Shown here: positions 50,684 to 58,764 of the stretch, piece by piece
Layout of the letters: the number at the start of each line of letters is the position of its first letter
Numbering within the stretch: position 1 is the stretch's first letter
From: CBDESM01 sp965242485
GTDB lineage: Bacteria; Chloroflexota; Dehalococcoidia; Bin125
Length of the DNA: 64,000 nucleotides
Direction of reading: 5' to 3'
NCBI GenBank assembly: GCA_965242485.1
Contig: CBDESM010000003.1
Coordinates: forward strand, 2,549,402-2,613,401
Made by a program: the position numbers and the translations under genes
The notes under the pieces: generated by a model
What the model was told of the DNA's origin: nothing
Databases searched by the model: none
The model's input: the letters and a program-made list of their open reading frames with translations, nothing else

Positions 50684-51355
50684 ATGACGACGCCGGCCGC
50701 GCTCCAAGCACCGACCGGCGCCAAGCCGATCATTGACGGTTTCACTCCCGCGCATTGGGAGATCATCCCCTTCGACCCGGACTGCCCGCTGACCGACGAT
50801 CTGCTCGAACGGATCGGCGCGGTGCTCCCCGCCCGCAAGGTCGAACGCACGGCGGAGGGCAAGCTGGCCATCGGCCCGCCCGTCACTCATGATGGATCGC
50901 CTGAGTACGCGGTAGATATCACGCTCCAGATGGGCATCTGGTCAAAATCCAGCGGCGGCATCATCGCCAGCAGCAGCAAAGGCTATGCCGATGAGGAAAC
51001 CGGCGAAGTCCACTCGCCCGACATCTCTTGGATCTCCCCTCGGCAAGTAGCGGCCGCCCCGAAACCTAGCCGCGATCAAGGGATGTTCGTCGGCATGCCC
51101 GCCTTCGCGGTCGAGTTCAGTTCCAAGCAGGGCGGCATCTCCGACCACATCCGTCGCTGCCGTGCTTGGATCGGGCGTGGCGTTCAAGTGATGTGGATGA
51201 TCGACCCCTTCAACCGCACTCTGCGCATCTTCCGCGCCGAAGATCCGAGCGGCGCGGAGCCCGAATTCCTTGACGCTGCGGGCAAGATCGCCGTCGGGCC
51301 GCTGATGCCCGGCTTCGAGCTTGATTTCGATGAAGTCTGGTCGGTCTGGGAATAG
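50684..51355 (+). CDS. Uma2/DUF820-like putative endonuclease-fold protein
   Basis: This 223-residue protein resembles the Uma2 family, which has a PD-(D/E)XK fold. It shows SPDISWIS with the Asp, FAVEFSSKQ with the Glu, and RCRAWIGRGVQVMWMIDPFN typical of the family core. No DNA target or role is established for these proteins. The ATG at 50684 has GCGGGAGC nine bases upstream. It converges with the CaiB gene, which ends seven bases after it. Confidence 0.8.
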   Translation: MTTPAALQAPTGAKPIIDGFTPAHWEIIPFDPDCPLTDDLLERIGAVLPARKVERTAEGKLAIGPPVTHDGSPEYAVDITLQMGIWSKSSGGIIASSSKGYADEETGEVHSPDISWISPRQVAAAPKPSRDQGMFVGMPAFAVEFSSKQGGISDHIRRCRAWIGRGVQVMWMIDPFNRTLRIFRAEDPSGAEPEFLDAAGKIAVGPLMPGFELDFDEVWSVWE

Positions 51356-51361
51356 CCCCGC

Positions 51362-52690
51362 TCAGGGAATCTCGGGGTCGTAATCCATCCCCAGCATGCC
51401 CGACGCTTCGAACGCGGCGTACTCCGCGTCGCTGTAGCCGAGGATGTCCTTGTATACGTACTCGTTGTCCTCGCCCAGCGCCGGCGGCGGCTTGCGATGA
51501 TTGATCTCGCTGTCCGAAAACTTGTAGAACGGATTGTTGAAGCGGAACGGGCCGACGCCGGCGAACAGCGTCTGCGGCGAGTTCAGCTCCCGCGCCTGCA
51601 CATGTGCGTCGTCCAAGATGCGCGATGCGTCGAGCACCGGCGCCGCGGGCACGCCGGCCGCCTGCAAGCGGTGGAACAGATCGTAATCTTCCCGGCTCGC
51701 GGTCCATTCCGAGATGCGCGCATCGATCTCGTCCGCGGCATCGAGCCGCCCGGCTGCGGCATCGAACCGCGCCTCCCGCGACCATTCCGGGTCGCCCATC
51801 GCTTGGCGCAGCGCGAGCCACTGCGCGTCGTTCAGCACCGAGATCGAAATCCAGCGGTCTTCCCCGTCCTCCGAAGTGCCGCCGGCGCAGGGGTAGACCC
51901 CGTAGGGCGCAGCGCCGTAGAGCGAGCGGTTGCCGATCCGGTCGGGGATGTTGCCCGTCCATGCGTAGTCCATGAACGCCTGCGCGGTCAGCGCCGCCGC
52001 CGACTCCGCCTGGGCGAGTTCCAAGACCTGCCCTTCGCCGGTCCGCCGGCGGTGCCGCAGCGCCGCCATCACCGCGAACGCGCCGTGCGCGCCGGCCGCG
52101 TAATCGCCAGAAAAGATCGAGGTGATGTACGAAGGGTCCAAGTCCGGGTAGCCGCGCAGCATCGTGTGGCCGACCACGCTCTCGAGATGCACGCCGAGCG
52201 CCCGCGCGTACTTGTAGGGCCCCGTCGATCCGTAGGCTGGCATCCGCAGCAGGATCAGGTCTTCCCGCGCCGCGCGCAGGAAATCGGGGCCGATCTGCAA
52301 TTTCTCGAGCGTTCCCGCCGCGTTGTTCTCGACCATCGCGTCCGACTTCGAGACCAGCCGCGCGAACACGTCCCGCCCCTCCTCCGTGGTGATGTCGATC
52401 GTGACGGAGTGCTTGTTGCGGAACGTCTGCACGAACGTCGGCGAATGGTTCCACGGGCGCTCGCCGGGCACGCCGTAGGGATATCCGGTCGCCCAGCCGG
52501 GGCCGGCCGCGATCGCCTCCGCCCGCGGCCGCGCCTGCCCGCCGCGCGTCATCGGCTGCCAGACGTGGATGTTCTCGACCTTGATCACCTCCGCGCCCAG
52601 GTCCGCCAGCAGCGTCGCGCAGAACGACCCGGCCCAGACCAAGGTCATGTCGATGACGCGAATCCCCTCCAGCGGCCGCGGCTGCGTCAT
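51362..52690 (-). CDS. CaiB/BaiF family CoA-transferase
   Basis: This 442-residue type III CoA-transferase has IRVIDMTLVWAGSFCATLLA, DLGAEVIKVEN and NNAAGTLEKLQIG, with the family C-terminus ALGEDNEYVYKDILGYSD. These enzymes move CoA between acids and thioesters. The substrate is unknown. The start ATG overlaps the stop of the preceding CaiB gene (ATGA), so the two are coupled and may form a heteromeric enzyme. Confidence 0.93.
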   Translation of the reverse strand: MTQPRPLEGIRVIDMTLVWAGSFCATLLADLGAEVIKVENIHVWQPMTRGGQARPRAEAIAAGPGWATGYPYGVPGERPWNHSPTFVQTFRNKHSVTIDITTEEGRDVFARLVSKSDAMVENNAAGTLEKLQIGPDFLRAAREDLILLRMPAYGSTGPYKYARALGVHLESVVGHTMLRGYPDLDPSYITSIFSGDYAAGAHGAFAVMAALRHRRRTGEGQVLELAQAESAAALTAQAFMDYAWTGNIPDRIGNRSLYGAAPYGVYPCAGGTSEDGEDRWISISVLNDAQWLALRQAMGDPEWSREARFDAAAGRLDAADEIDARISEWTASREDYDLFHRLQAAGVPAAPVLDASRILDDAHVQARELNSPQTLFAGVGPFRFNNPFYKFSDSEINHRKPPPALGEDNEYVYKDILGYSDAEYAAFEASGMLGMDYDPEIP

Positions 52691-53901
52691 CTCGCCGCTC
52701 CCGCCGCGACCAGCCCGGCGATCTCCGCCGCGTCGTAGCCGCACTCGCCCAGCACTTCGTCGCGGTGCTGGTTGAGCCGCGGCGCAGGGCGCCGCAGCGC
52801 CCACGGCGACTTGGGCATATCGACCGGCCGCCCCGGCATCCGCCAAGCGCCCAGCTCGTCGTCCTCGATCTCCGCCCAGAACCCGCGGTCGGTGAAATGC
52901 GCGTCGCTCATCAGCTCATCGACCGTGAAGAGCGGCCCGCAGAGCACCTTTGCCTCGCGCGCCGCCTCCCAGATCTCGCGCTTGCCGCGCTCGAACAGCC
53001 ACGGCAGGAAGTTGGCATTGAATTCGTCGACGAGATCGGCGCGGAAGCCGAGGCCCGGCTCCCACCACTTCGGATCCTGCAGCCACTCGGGCTCTTCCAG
53101 CATCTGGTTGAGCCGGTCGACCCGGCCGGCGGCGGCCGAGAATTCGACGTATCCGTCGGCGCAGGGGTAGACGCCCGCGAGGATGCCGGCCGCCGGCCCC
53201 GGCGCGCGCAGCGAGCGGCGCTGGGCGAACTCCCAGCCGATCGTCGCCGCGTGCCGGCGGTCGACGCCGTTGAACTGCGTATCCGCGAGCGAGAGGTCGA
53301 CGAATTGCCCGACGCCCTGCAGCTCGGCCGCGGTCAGCGCCGCCATGCACGCCGTCGCCGCCGCCGCGCCCGACTCGACCAGCGCCGCCGTGCCGAACAT
53401 CTTCACCGGCGCGCGGTCCAGCGTCCCGATCGTGTACATCTCGCCCGCGAACCCGTACAGCACCAAGTCGGACACTTGGTAATCGCGGTAGGGGCCGTCG
53501 GCTCCAAAATTCGAGAGCGCGATCAGCGGCGCTTGCGGCCGCCGCGCGTGGACCCGCTCCCAGCCCAGCCCCCATTCATCGAGCAGCCCCGGCCGCTGCG
53601 AGGACACCACGATGTCGGCGCAGTCCAGCAGGCGGTCGAAGACCTCGCCCGCGCGCTCATGCCGCAGATCGAGTTCGAGCGAGCGCTTGTTGGTATTGAA
53701 GTAGAAGAACGTGCCCGACCGTTCCGGCCCCTCGACGCCGCCCTTCCAAGGCCCGACCGCGCGCGACGGATCGCCGCCCGGCCGCTCGACCTTGGTCACC
53801 TCGGCCCCGTAGTCCGCCATCAGCTTGGTCGCGTAGGCACCCGAAATCCACTCGGTCAGATCGAGCACCCGCACCCCGTCCAAAGGCCCCGCGGCAGCCA
53901 T
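52687..53901 (-). CDS. CaiB/BaiF family CoA-transferase
   Basis: This 404-residue type III CoA-transferase opens GVRVLDLTEWISGAYATKLM, then DYGAEVTKVERPGGDPSRA. The region GQFVDLSLADTQFN corresponds to the stretch holding the catalytic acid. The C-terminus reads HRDEVLGECGYDAAEI. It is first in a two-gene operon with the 442-residue paralogue. It is divergent from the membrane protein at 53963. Confidence 0.93.
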   Translation of the reverse strand: MAAAGPLDGVRVLDLTEWISGAYATKLMADYGAEVTKVERPGGDPSRAVGPWKGGVEGPERSGTFFYFNTNKRSLELDLRHERAGEVFDRLLDCADIVVSSQRPGLLDEWGLGWERVHARRPQAPLIALSNFGADGPYRDYQVSDLVLYGFAGEMYTIGTLDRAPVKMFGTAALVESGAAAATACMAALTAAELQGVGQFVDLSLADTQFNGVDRRHAATIGWEFAQRRSLRAPGPAAGILAGVYPCADGYVEFSAAAGRVDRLNQMLEEPEWLQDPKWWEPGLGFRADLVDEFNANFLPWLFERGKREIWEAAREAKVLCGPLFTVDELMSDAHFTDRGFWAEIEDDELGAWRMPGRPVDMPKSPWALRRPAPRLNQHRDEVLGECGYDAAEIAGLVAAGAAR

Positions 53902-53927
53902 GCGCGGCAGTCTAACCGCCCGCTCGA

Positions 53928-53956
53928 TTGGCGGCCGGCGAAGCCCCGCCTAGCAT
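53928..53956 (+). promoter_or_regulatory. Promoter: TTGGCG, 17 bases, TAGCAT
   Basis: TTGGCG at 53928-53933 and TAGCAT at 53951-53956 have a 17-base spacer. The ATG at 53963 follows within six bases, so the message would be nearly leaderless. Confidence 0.5.
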
Positions 53957-53962
53957 CCAGCG

Positions 53963-54466
53963 ATGCCCGATCAGGATTCCGCTCCCGAGGGGGATGCCCA
54001 CGAGGAGCACTACCGCATGATGCAGTCGCGCGGCGACCAGCAGCGCGACCACCAGCGGGTGATCCATGAGCGGCTGACGGCGACGCTCCAGCTCGATTCG
54101 ATCATCGTCGCCGTGCTGATCGCGGTCATCCTCGTGCAGGCCGACCGGATTGAGCTGGACACTGCCATCGCAGTGCCCGCGATCTTGGGGATCGTCTGCC
54201 TCATCGGGAGCATCTGCTCCGCAGCGGGCGGACTGATCAGCCGAGGTCTCCGGGTGCTGCCCGGTCCCGAACGATCGCGCCAAGCAGCGATGACGATGGC
54301 CCGCGCCGGATACGTGGTTTGGGCGGCGAACGAGATGCAGCGCGCGTTCGACGAGAACGAGGTCAAACTCGCGAGGCGCGGACGATGGGCTGCAGCGACG
54401 CTGATCTTCGCGGTGGCTGCTGCTGTTCTCGCCGGCGCGACCGCAATTCTCGTCGTCGTCTCGTGA
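53963..54466 (+). CDS. Three-helix membrane protein
   Basis: This 167-residue protein has a charged N-terminus (HYRMMQSRGDQQRDHQRVIH), a pair of membrane helices (SIIVAVLIAVILV and AVPAILGIVCLIGSICSAAG), a soluble helical stretch, and a final helix (LIFAVAAAVLAGATAILVVV). The layout of a helix pair, a soluble segment and a last helix is reminiscent of SLATT-type membrane effectors, but no nucleotide sensor gene is adjacent. Function is unassigned. Confidence 0.72.
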   Translation: MPDQDSAPEGDAHEEHYRMMQSRGDQQRDHQRVIHERLTATLQLDSIIVAVLIAVILVQADRIELDTAIAVPAILGIVCLIGSICSAAGGLISRGLRVLPGPERSRQAAMTMARAGYVVWAANEMQRAFDENEVKLARRGRWAAATLIFAVAAAVLAGATAILVVVS

Positions 54467-54484
54467 CGCGCGACGATGCAGCCG

Positions 54485-54640
54485 CTATGGGTAATTGATG
54501 TAGCCCTCTTTTTCGGGCGGGGGCCAGCCGCGGGACTTGTAGAGCTCGGCCAGCTCCTCGTAGGTCATCCCGTTGTAGCCCCACGGCTCCTCTTCGGTCG
54601 ACCGATCCATCGCGAAGAGCCGTTTCAACCACTTCAACAT
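54485..54640 (-). CDS. 51-residue WPPP-motif small protein, copy 1
   Basis: The protein runs MLKWLKRLFAMDRSTEEEPW, then GYNGMTYEELAELYKSRGW and PPPEKEGYINYP. GAGGAG lies just before the ATG and a TAGACT -10 about 20 bases upstream. It is the first of three tandem paralogues and nearly identical to copy 3. A basic amphipathic N-terminus is followed by a compact helix and a proline end. No known family is recognised. Confidence 0.75.
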   Translation of the reverse strand: MLKWLKRLFAMDRSTEEEPWGYNGMTYEELAELYKSRGWPPPEKEGYINYP

Positions 54641-54739
54641 CGCGCTCTCCTCGACACCAGTCTACCGCGCGATTGGCGCGGTCGTGACCGCCAGCCAACC
54701 GCCACCTTCACGCTCTCCGATTGATCGCGTCACGGGCCT

Positions 54740-54904
54740 TCACATCAGCTTGTGGTAGCCCCGCTTGGAGGGCGGCGGCCAGCCCCGCGCCGCGTAGAGA
54801 TCCGCGAGCTCGTCGTAGCTCATCTGCTCGTAGCCAACCGGCTCGCCCTCGTCCGGACGAGCCCAGCCCATCCGCACCATGAACCGCTTCAGCCACTTCG
54901 GCAT
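54740..54904 (-). CDS. 54-residue WPPP-motif small protein, copy 2
   Basis: The protein runs MPKWLKRFMVRMGWARPDEG, then GYEQMSYDELADLYAARGW and PPPSKRGYHKLM. It is the most divergent of the three copies, yet keeps the KWLKR start, the GY-x-x-M-(T/S)-Y-(E/D)-ELA core and RGWPPP. This conservation in protein but not in codons argues for real coding. GCGAGGTGAG is the ribosome-binding site and TAGAAT the -10. Confidence 0.78.
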   Translation of the reverse strand: MPKWLKRFMVRMGWARPDEGEPVGYEQMSYDELADLYAARGWPPPSKRGYHKLM

Positions 54905-55014
54905 CGCGCTCACCTCGCCCCGATTCTACCGCGCCCCTGCTGCGCTTTCCGGCTCGTCATCGGAGCTGCTGGAGTACCGGAATTGGGCGTCGGCCAAACC
55001 CGCTGTCGCCGGCC

Positions 55015-55170
55015 CTATGGGTACTTGATGTAGCCCTCTTTGTCTGGAGGGGGCCAGCCGCGGGATTTGTAGAGCTCGGCCAGCTCCTCGTAGGTCATCC
55101 CGTTGTAGCCCCATGGCTCTTCTTCGGTCGACCGATCCATCGCGAAGAGCCGTTTCAGCCGCTTTGTCAT
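55015..55170 (-). CDS. 51-residue WPPP-motif small protein, copy 3
   Basis: The protein runs MTKRLKRLFAMDRSTEEEPW, then GYNGMTYEELAELYKSRGW and PPPDKEGYIKYP. It differs from copy 1 at only a few residues. The surrounding DNA is also near-identical, indicating recent duplication or gene conversion. TAAGAT upstream is a candidate -10. It lies 45 bases upstream of the MFS stop in the same direction on the minus strand. Confidence 0.75.
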   Translation of the reverse strand: MTKRLKRLFAMDRSTEEEPWGYNGMTYEELAELYKSRGWPPPDKEGYIKYP

Positions 55171-55214
55171 CGCGCTCAGCATTGCGCCTGCCTCAGCCTG
55201 ATCTTACTGCGCCG

Positions 55215-56594
55215 CTATTGCGCTTTTTGGCCGGTCATCAGGGCTACCGGGAGGATGCCTTCGAGGCGGCCTTCCGGGCCGGCGGCGCGGGCTAGGGCGC
55301 GGGGCTGGGCGGCGCCGCGCAACTCGCGGCCGGCGGCCAGGGCCTCGCGCGCGGGGGCGTGATCGGGCTCGTGCCGGCGCGCGCTCATCCACCAGAAGAA
55401 GGCGCCGCCGGCGACGGCGAAGCTGGCCAGGCCCAGCGCGCCCATCACCTCGCGCTCGCCGACCGCGTCGGCCAGGATTCCGGCCGGCGCGCCCAGCAGG
55501 CTCTGCACGCCCCAGGACATCATCGTGAACGCCATCACCCGCCCGTAGTAGGCGGGCTCCGTCTGCATCATGATCCGCGCTTGCAGCAGCATGATCGGGC
55601 CCTGCAGACCCGGCCCCAGCAGCGCCATCGCGACCAGCGCCTCGGCGTAGCTGCCGGCCACCGCCAGCATCAGGTAGCCCAGCCCCATCACCGAGATCAG
55701 TATCAAGATCACTGGCCAAGCCCAGCGCGAGGTCGCGAAGCCCGCCACCGTCAGCGCCACCACGGCCGCCGCCAGCCCGTTCACCAGCATCAGCATGCCG
55801 AGGTCCGTGTCGGGCCGGCCCATGTGCTCGACCAGGTACTGCGGCAGCAGGATGCGGAAGATGAAGCCCAGGATCACCGTGAGCACGAACAGCGCCAGCA
55901 TCAGCCGCAGCATGGGGCGGCTGACGACGTACCTGGCCCCGTCGGCGATGTCGCCCAGCACCGAGCGCTTGACCTCGACCACGGGCTTGCCCCGCGAGGG
56001 CAGCACGAGCACGGTCAGCACGCCGATGAAGACCAGCGCGCCCATCGCCACGTAGGTCCCGCCCGGGCCGACGGCCGTGCCGATCAGCAGCGTCGCGATG
56101 AAGGGCGAGAACGGCTGGCCCCAGGTATGCGCCAGCTGGCTCAGCGCGATCGCGTTGGGCAGCAGCCTGGGACCCACGACGTCGCCCGTGAACGCGTTCC
56201 GGGCCGGGCCCATCACCACGAAGGTGCCGCCCAGCAGCAGCATCAGCCCGAAGAACAGCGGCAGCGTGAGCAGGTCGAACAGCAGCAGCACCCCCGTCAG
56301 CGCGAGCATCGACGCGCCCAGGCCTTGCCCGCAGACGATCAGCCACTTGCGGTTGACGCGGTCGGCGAGGACGCCGCCGAAGGGCCCGCCGAAGAACATC
56401 GAGAGCCCGATCGCCATCGAGATCACGCCCACGGCCGTGTTCGTGCCGGCCAGCCGGTGGGCGACGATCGACATCGCCACGAACATCATCATGTAGGCGA
56501 GGGTCGAGAAGATGGTGCCGCCGAAGAGCAGTCGGAACTGCGGATGCGAAAGCGCGAGGAACGTCGACGAGGCCCAAGCGGAGACAATTCGCAT
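55215..56594 (-). CDS. MFS transporter
   Basis: This 459-residue protein has about twelve membrane helices and the major facilitator loop motif GGVLADRVNRKWLIVCGQ between helices 2 and 3. The N-terminus FLALSHPQFRLLFGGTIFST and the later VMGPARNAFTGDVVGPRLL are typical of the EntS-like exporter branch. The C-terminus has a 50-residue soluble tail rich in Ala and Arg. The substrate is unknown. A TACACT -10 (56604-56609, minus strand) lies nine bases before the ATG. It is divergent from the cobalamin riboswitch unit. Confidence 0.92.
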   Translation of the reverse strand: MRIVSAWASSTFLALSHPQFRLLFGGTIFSTLAYMMMFVAMSIVAHRLAGTNTAVGVISMAIGLSMFFGGPFGGVLADRVNRKWLIVCGQGLGASMLALTGVLLLFDLLTLPLFFGLMLLLGGTFVVMGPARNAFTGDVVGPRLLPNAIALSQLAHTWGQPFSPFIATLLIGTAVGPGGTYVAMGALVFIGVLTVLVLPSRGKPVVEVKRSVLGDIADGARYVVSRPMLRLMLALFVLTVILGFIFRILLPQYLVEHMGRPDTDLGMLMLVNGLAAAVVALTVAGFATSRWAWPVILILISVMGLGYLMLAVAGSYAEALVAMALLGPGLQGPIMLLQARIMMQTEPAYYGRVMAFTMMSWGVQSLLGAPAGILADAVGEREVMGALGLASFAVAGGAFFWWMSARRHEPDHAPAREALAAGRELRGAAQPRALARAAGPEGRLEGILPVALMTGQKAQ

Positions 56595-56603
56595 GCGCGA
56601 ACT

Positions 56604-56609
56604 AGTGTA
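56604..56609 (-). promoter_or_regulatory. -10 element TACACT for the MFS gene
   Basis: TACACT on the minus strand ends nine bases before the ATG at 56594. Confidence 0.4.
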
Positions 56610-56674
56610 CCCCCGCTCCGCTTACGCGCCGACCCTGCGCGGGCGCCCCGGCGGGGCTGCGGAGGGGGGCGTGC

Positions 56675-56680
56675 TAGCCT
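56675..56680 (+). promoter_or_regulatory. -10 element TAGCCT upstream of cobalamin riboswitch
   Basis: TAGCCT lies about ten bases before the first conserved riboswitch helix, where a transcription start is required. This independently supports TAGCCT as the -10 sequence in this genome. Confidence 0.6.
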
Positions 56681-56689
56681 GAGACGCGA

Positions 56690-56815
56690 ACCACACGGGG
56701 CGCGCGACGGGGAAGCCGGTGCAAGTCCGGCGCTGTCGCGCAACGGTGATCCGCGACGCCGGCGTTCGGCGCCCGCGGTCAGCCCGAATGCCGGCGCGCG
56801 CCTCCGCCAGCACTG
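56690..56815 (+). ncRNA. Cobalamin (adenosylcobalamin-type) riboswitch
   Basis: The leader contains the conserved core GGGGAAGCCGGTGCAAGTCC, then GGCGCTGTCGCGCAACGGTG, and the B12 box AGCCCGAATGCCGGC at 56781-56795, in the correct order. It lies 90-220 bases upstream of a TTG start. Binding of cobalamin normally represses expression. The regulated genes are a substrate-binding lipoprotein and a FecCD permease, consistent with corrinoid uptake. Confidence 0.93.
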
Positions 56816-56907
56816 CCGACGCCGCGTCAGCGTCGGGGCGGACGGGCCCGCCGCGGCCCTCCCTTCCCCCAAGCAAGCGCAGCGCCGCACGAACGGAGCG
56901 CCGCGCC

Positions 56908-58749
56908 TTGCGCAACCTCGTCCCCTTCACCCTCATCGCCGCCCTGACCGCTGCTCTGATCGCCGCCGCCTGCAGCGGCGATCAACAAGCCGCGGAGCCA
57001 GAGCCCGCCCAGCCAGCCATCGCCGAACAGGCCCGGCAGGACCAGCAAGTCCAGCAGGACCAAGTCGAAGCCGGGCAATCCGCCGGCGCTGAGGAAGATT
57101 CGGACGGCGACGGCGAATCGGCAGCGCCGACGGCGCCGACCGAGAACATCCGCAGCGGCGGTATCTCCGAATACGCTGCGGGCGTTGATTATTTCCCTGA
57201 GAAAGCATCGGTGATCGATGCGGTGAATTTCACCGTCAGCTATCACGATAGCTACAAGCGAGTGACCGTTTTAGAAACCACGCCCGGTTCCGGCCCGTCT
57301 GAGTACATCTTGGTCCAGCGCGGCGCTTCGACGCCGCCCGATGTCGAAGATGCGACGGTGATCGAGGTGCCGATTGAAAGCATCTTCACCTCGTCGACGA
57401 CCCAGCTGCCGGCGTTGGAGGTGATCGGCGCGCTCGACCGTCTGACCGGAGTGTCGCAAGGCGACTTCATCAGCTCCGACGCGGTTTATGCCCGCGTCGA
57501 GGCGGGCGACGCCGTCGTGTTCGCGGCCGATTACAGCGTCGATGCCGAGATCGTCGTCGCCAATGGCCCGGACGTACTGATGACCTCCGGATTCGACAAC
57601 GATGCATACGACGTGATCCGCTCCGCCGGCACCGTCGTCGTGCACAACGCCGATTGGGTCGACGGCACCGCGCTGGGGCGCGCCGAGTGGGTCAAATTCA
57701 TCGCGCTCTTCTTCAACGCGGAGGCGGACGCGGAGGCGTGGTACGCCGATGTGCGGCAGCGTTACCTCGACGCCAAGGCGCTCGCGGACGGCGTCTCGAA
57801 CCGTCCGACCGTGCATACCGGCACCGTCTACGGCGGCATCTGGTACGCCTCGGGCGGCCGCTCCTATATCGCCAAAATGCTCGCCGATGCGGGTGCGGAG
57901 TACGTCTGGCGGGACGATGATTCCGCCGGCTCGATCGAGACCGATATCGAAGTGCAGCTCACCCGCGCGCGCGATGCGGAGTACTGGCTGCACGCCGGGT
58001 CAGGGTGGCCCGACTCGGCCGCGGCGCTGGCCGAGGACACGCGCTACGTGTTCTTCCGTTCGCTGGTCGAGGGCAACATCTGGAACAACACCAAGGCCAT
58101 GAACGCGCGCGGCGGCAACGACGTCTTCGAGACGGGCGCGGTGCGGCCCGACCTCGTGCTGCGCGACATGATCGCGATTTTCCATCCGCAGCTGCTGCCC
58201 GATCACGAGCTCCGCTTCTACGTCAACCTCCCGCCGCCGCCATCGGCGGAACGGCCCGCTTACAGCGAGCGCCCCGAGATGACGCTCGAAGAAGGCGTCG
58301 CGTACTACGCGACGTTCACGATGGCCGACGGCAGCGAGTTCGAGGCGGAGCTGTTCGCGGAGGATGCGCCGATCACGGTCAATTCGTTCATCTTCCTCGC
58401 CCGCGAAGGCTTCTACGACGGGCTGACCTTCCATCGCGTCATCCCCGGCTTCGTCGCGCAGGGCGGCGACCCGCTGGGCAACGGCACCGGCGGGCCGGGC
58501 TACTCGATTCCGCTGGAGATCAGCGAGAGGACCCATGTCGAGGGCGCGCTGGCGATGGCGCGCTCCAACGATCCCGATTCGGCCGGCAGCCAGTTCTATA
58601 TCGCCTTGGAGGAGCTGCCCTTCCTCGACGGCAGCTACGCGGTGTTCGGGCGGATCGTGAGCGGGATGGACGCAGTCCGCGCAATTCCGGAGGGCGAGCC
58701 GCCGGCGGAGCCGGGCGTGATCGACTCGATCACGATCACGGAACGCTGA
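56908..58749 (+). CDS. Lipoprotein fusing ABC-type metal-chelate binding protein to cyclophilin PPIase
   Basis: This 613-residue protein starts at TTG 56908, with GGAG nine bases upstream; an earlier in-frame start would lie inside the riboswitch. The signal LIAALTAALIAAACSG has a lipobox ending AAAC. Residues about 60-430 are a Peripl_BP_2 (BtuF/FepB-like) domain: YHDSYKRVTVLETTPGSG, GVSQGDFIS, TVYGGIWYASGGRSYIAKML. Residues 445-613 are a complete cyclophilin: APITVNSFIFLAREGFYDGL, then FHRVIPGFVAQGGDP, SAGSQFYIALEELPFLDG and YAVFGRIVSGMDAV, including the catalytic Arg. Control by a cobalamin riboswitch implies corrinoid binding. The fusion is unusual and may help folding or partner release. 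Confidence 0.9.
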   Translation: MRNLVPFTLIAALTAALIAAACSGDQQAAEPEPAQPAIAEQARQDQQVQQDQVEAGQSAGAEEDSDGDGESAAPTAPTENIRSGGISEYAAGVDYFPEKASVIDAVNFTVSYHDSYKRVTVLETTPGSGPSEYILVQRGASTPPDVEDATVIEVPIESIFTSSTTQLPALEVIGALDRLTGVSQGDFISSDAVYARVEAGDAVVFAADYSVDAEIVVANGPDVLMTSGFDNDAYDVIRSAGTVVVHNADWVDGTALGRAEWVKFIALFFNAEADAEAWYADVRQRYLDAKALADGVSNRPTVHTGTVYGGIWYASGGRSYIAKMLADAGAEYVWRDDDSAGSIETDIEVQLTRARDAEYWLHAGSGWPDSAAALAEDTRYVFFRSLVEGNIWNNTKAMNARGGNDVFETGAVRPDLVLRDMIAIFHPQLLPDHELRFYVNLPPPPSAERPAYSERPEMTLEEGVAYYATFTMADGSEFEAELFAEDAPITVNSFIFLAREGFYDGLTFHRVIPGFVAQGGDPLGNGTGGPGYSIPLEISERTHVEGALAMARSNDPDSAGSQFYIALEELPFLDGSYAVFGRIVSGMDAVRAIPEGEPPAEPGVIDSITITER

Positions 58750-58764
58750 GGCGGGGGCGCCGGG

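Larger units (their letters stand above)
54485..55170 (-). repeat. Three tandem coding repeats of about 155-165 bases
   Basis: Unit 1 (54485-54640) and unit 3 (55015-55170) are nearly identical at DNA level. Unit 2 (54740-54904) is diverged. Spacers of about 100 bases carry separate promoters. Confidence 0.85.

Noticed and set aside
54485..55170. CRISPR-like or terminator repeat array
   Set aside because: Units are about 160 bases, few and diverged, and each encodes a conserved small protein with its own start signals.
56719..56907. N-terminal extension of the binding protein through the riboswitch
   Set aside because: The open frame exists, but it covers the cobalamin aptamer. The TTG at 56908 has a Shine-Dalgarno sequence and gives a perfect lipoprotein signal.
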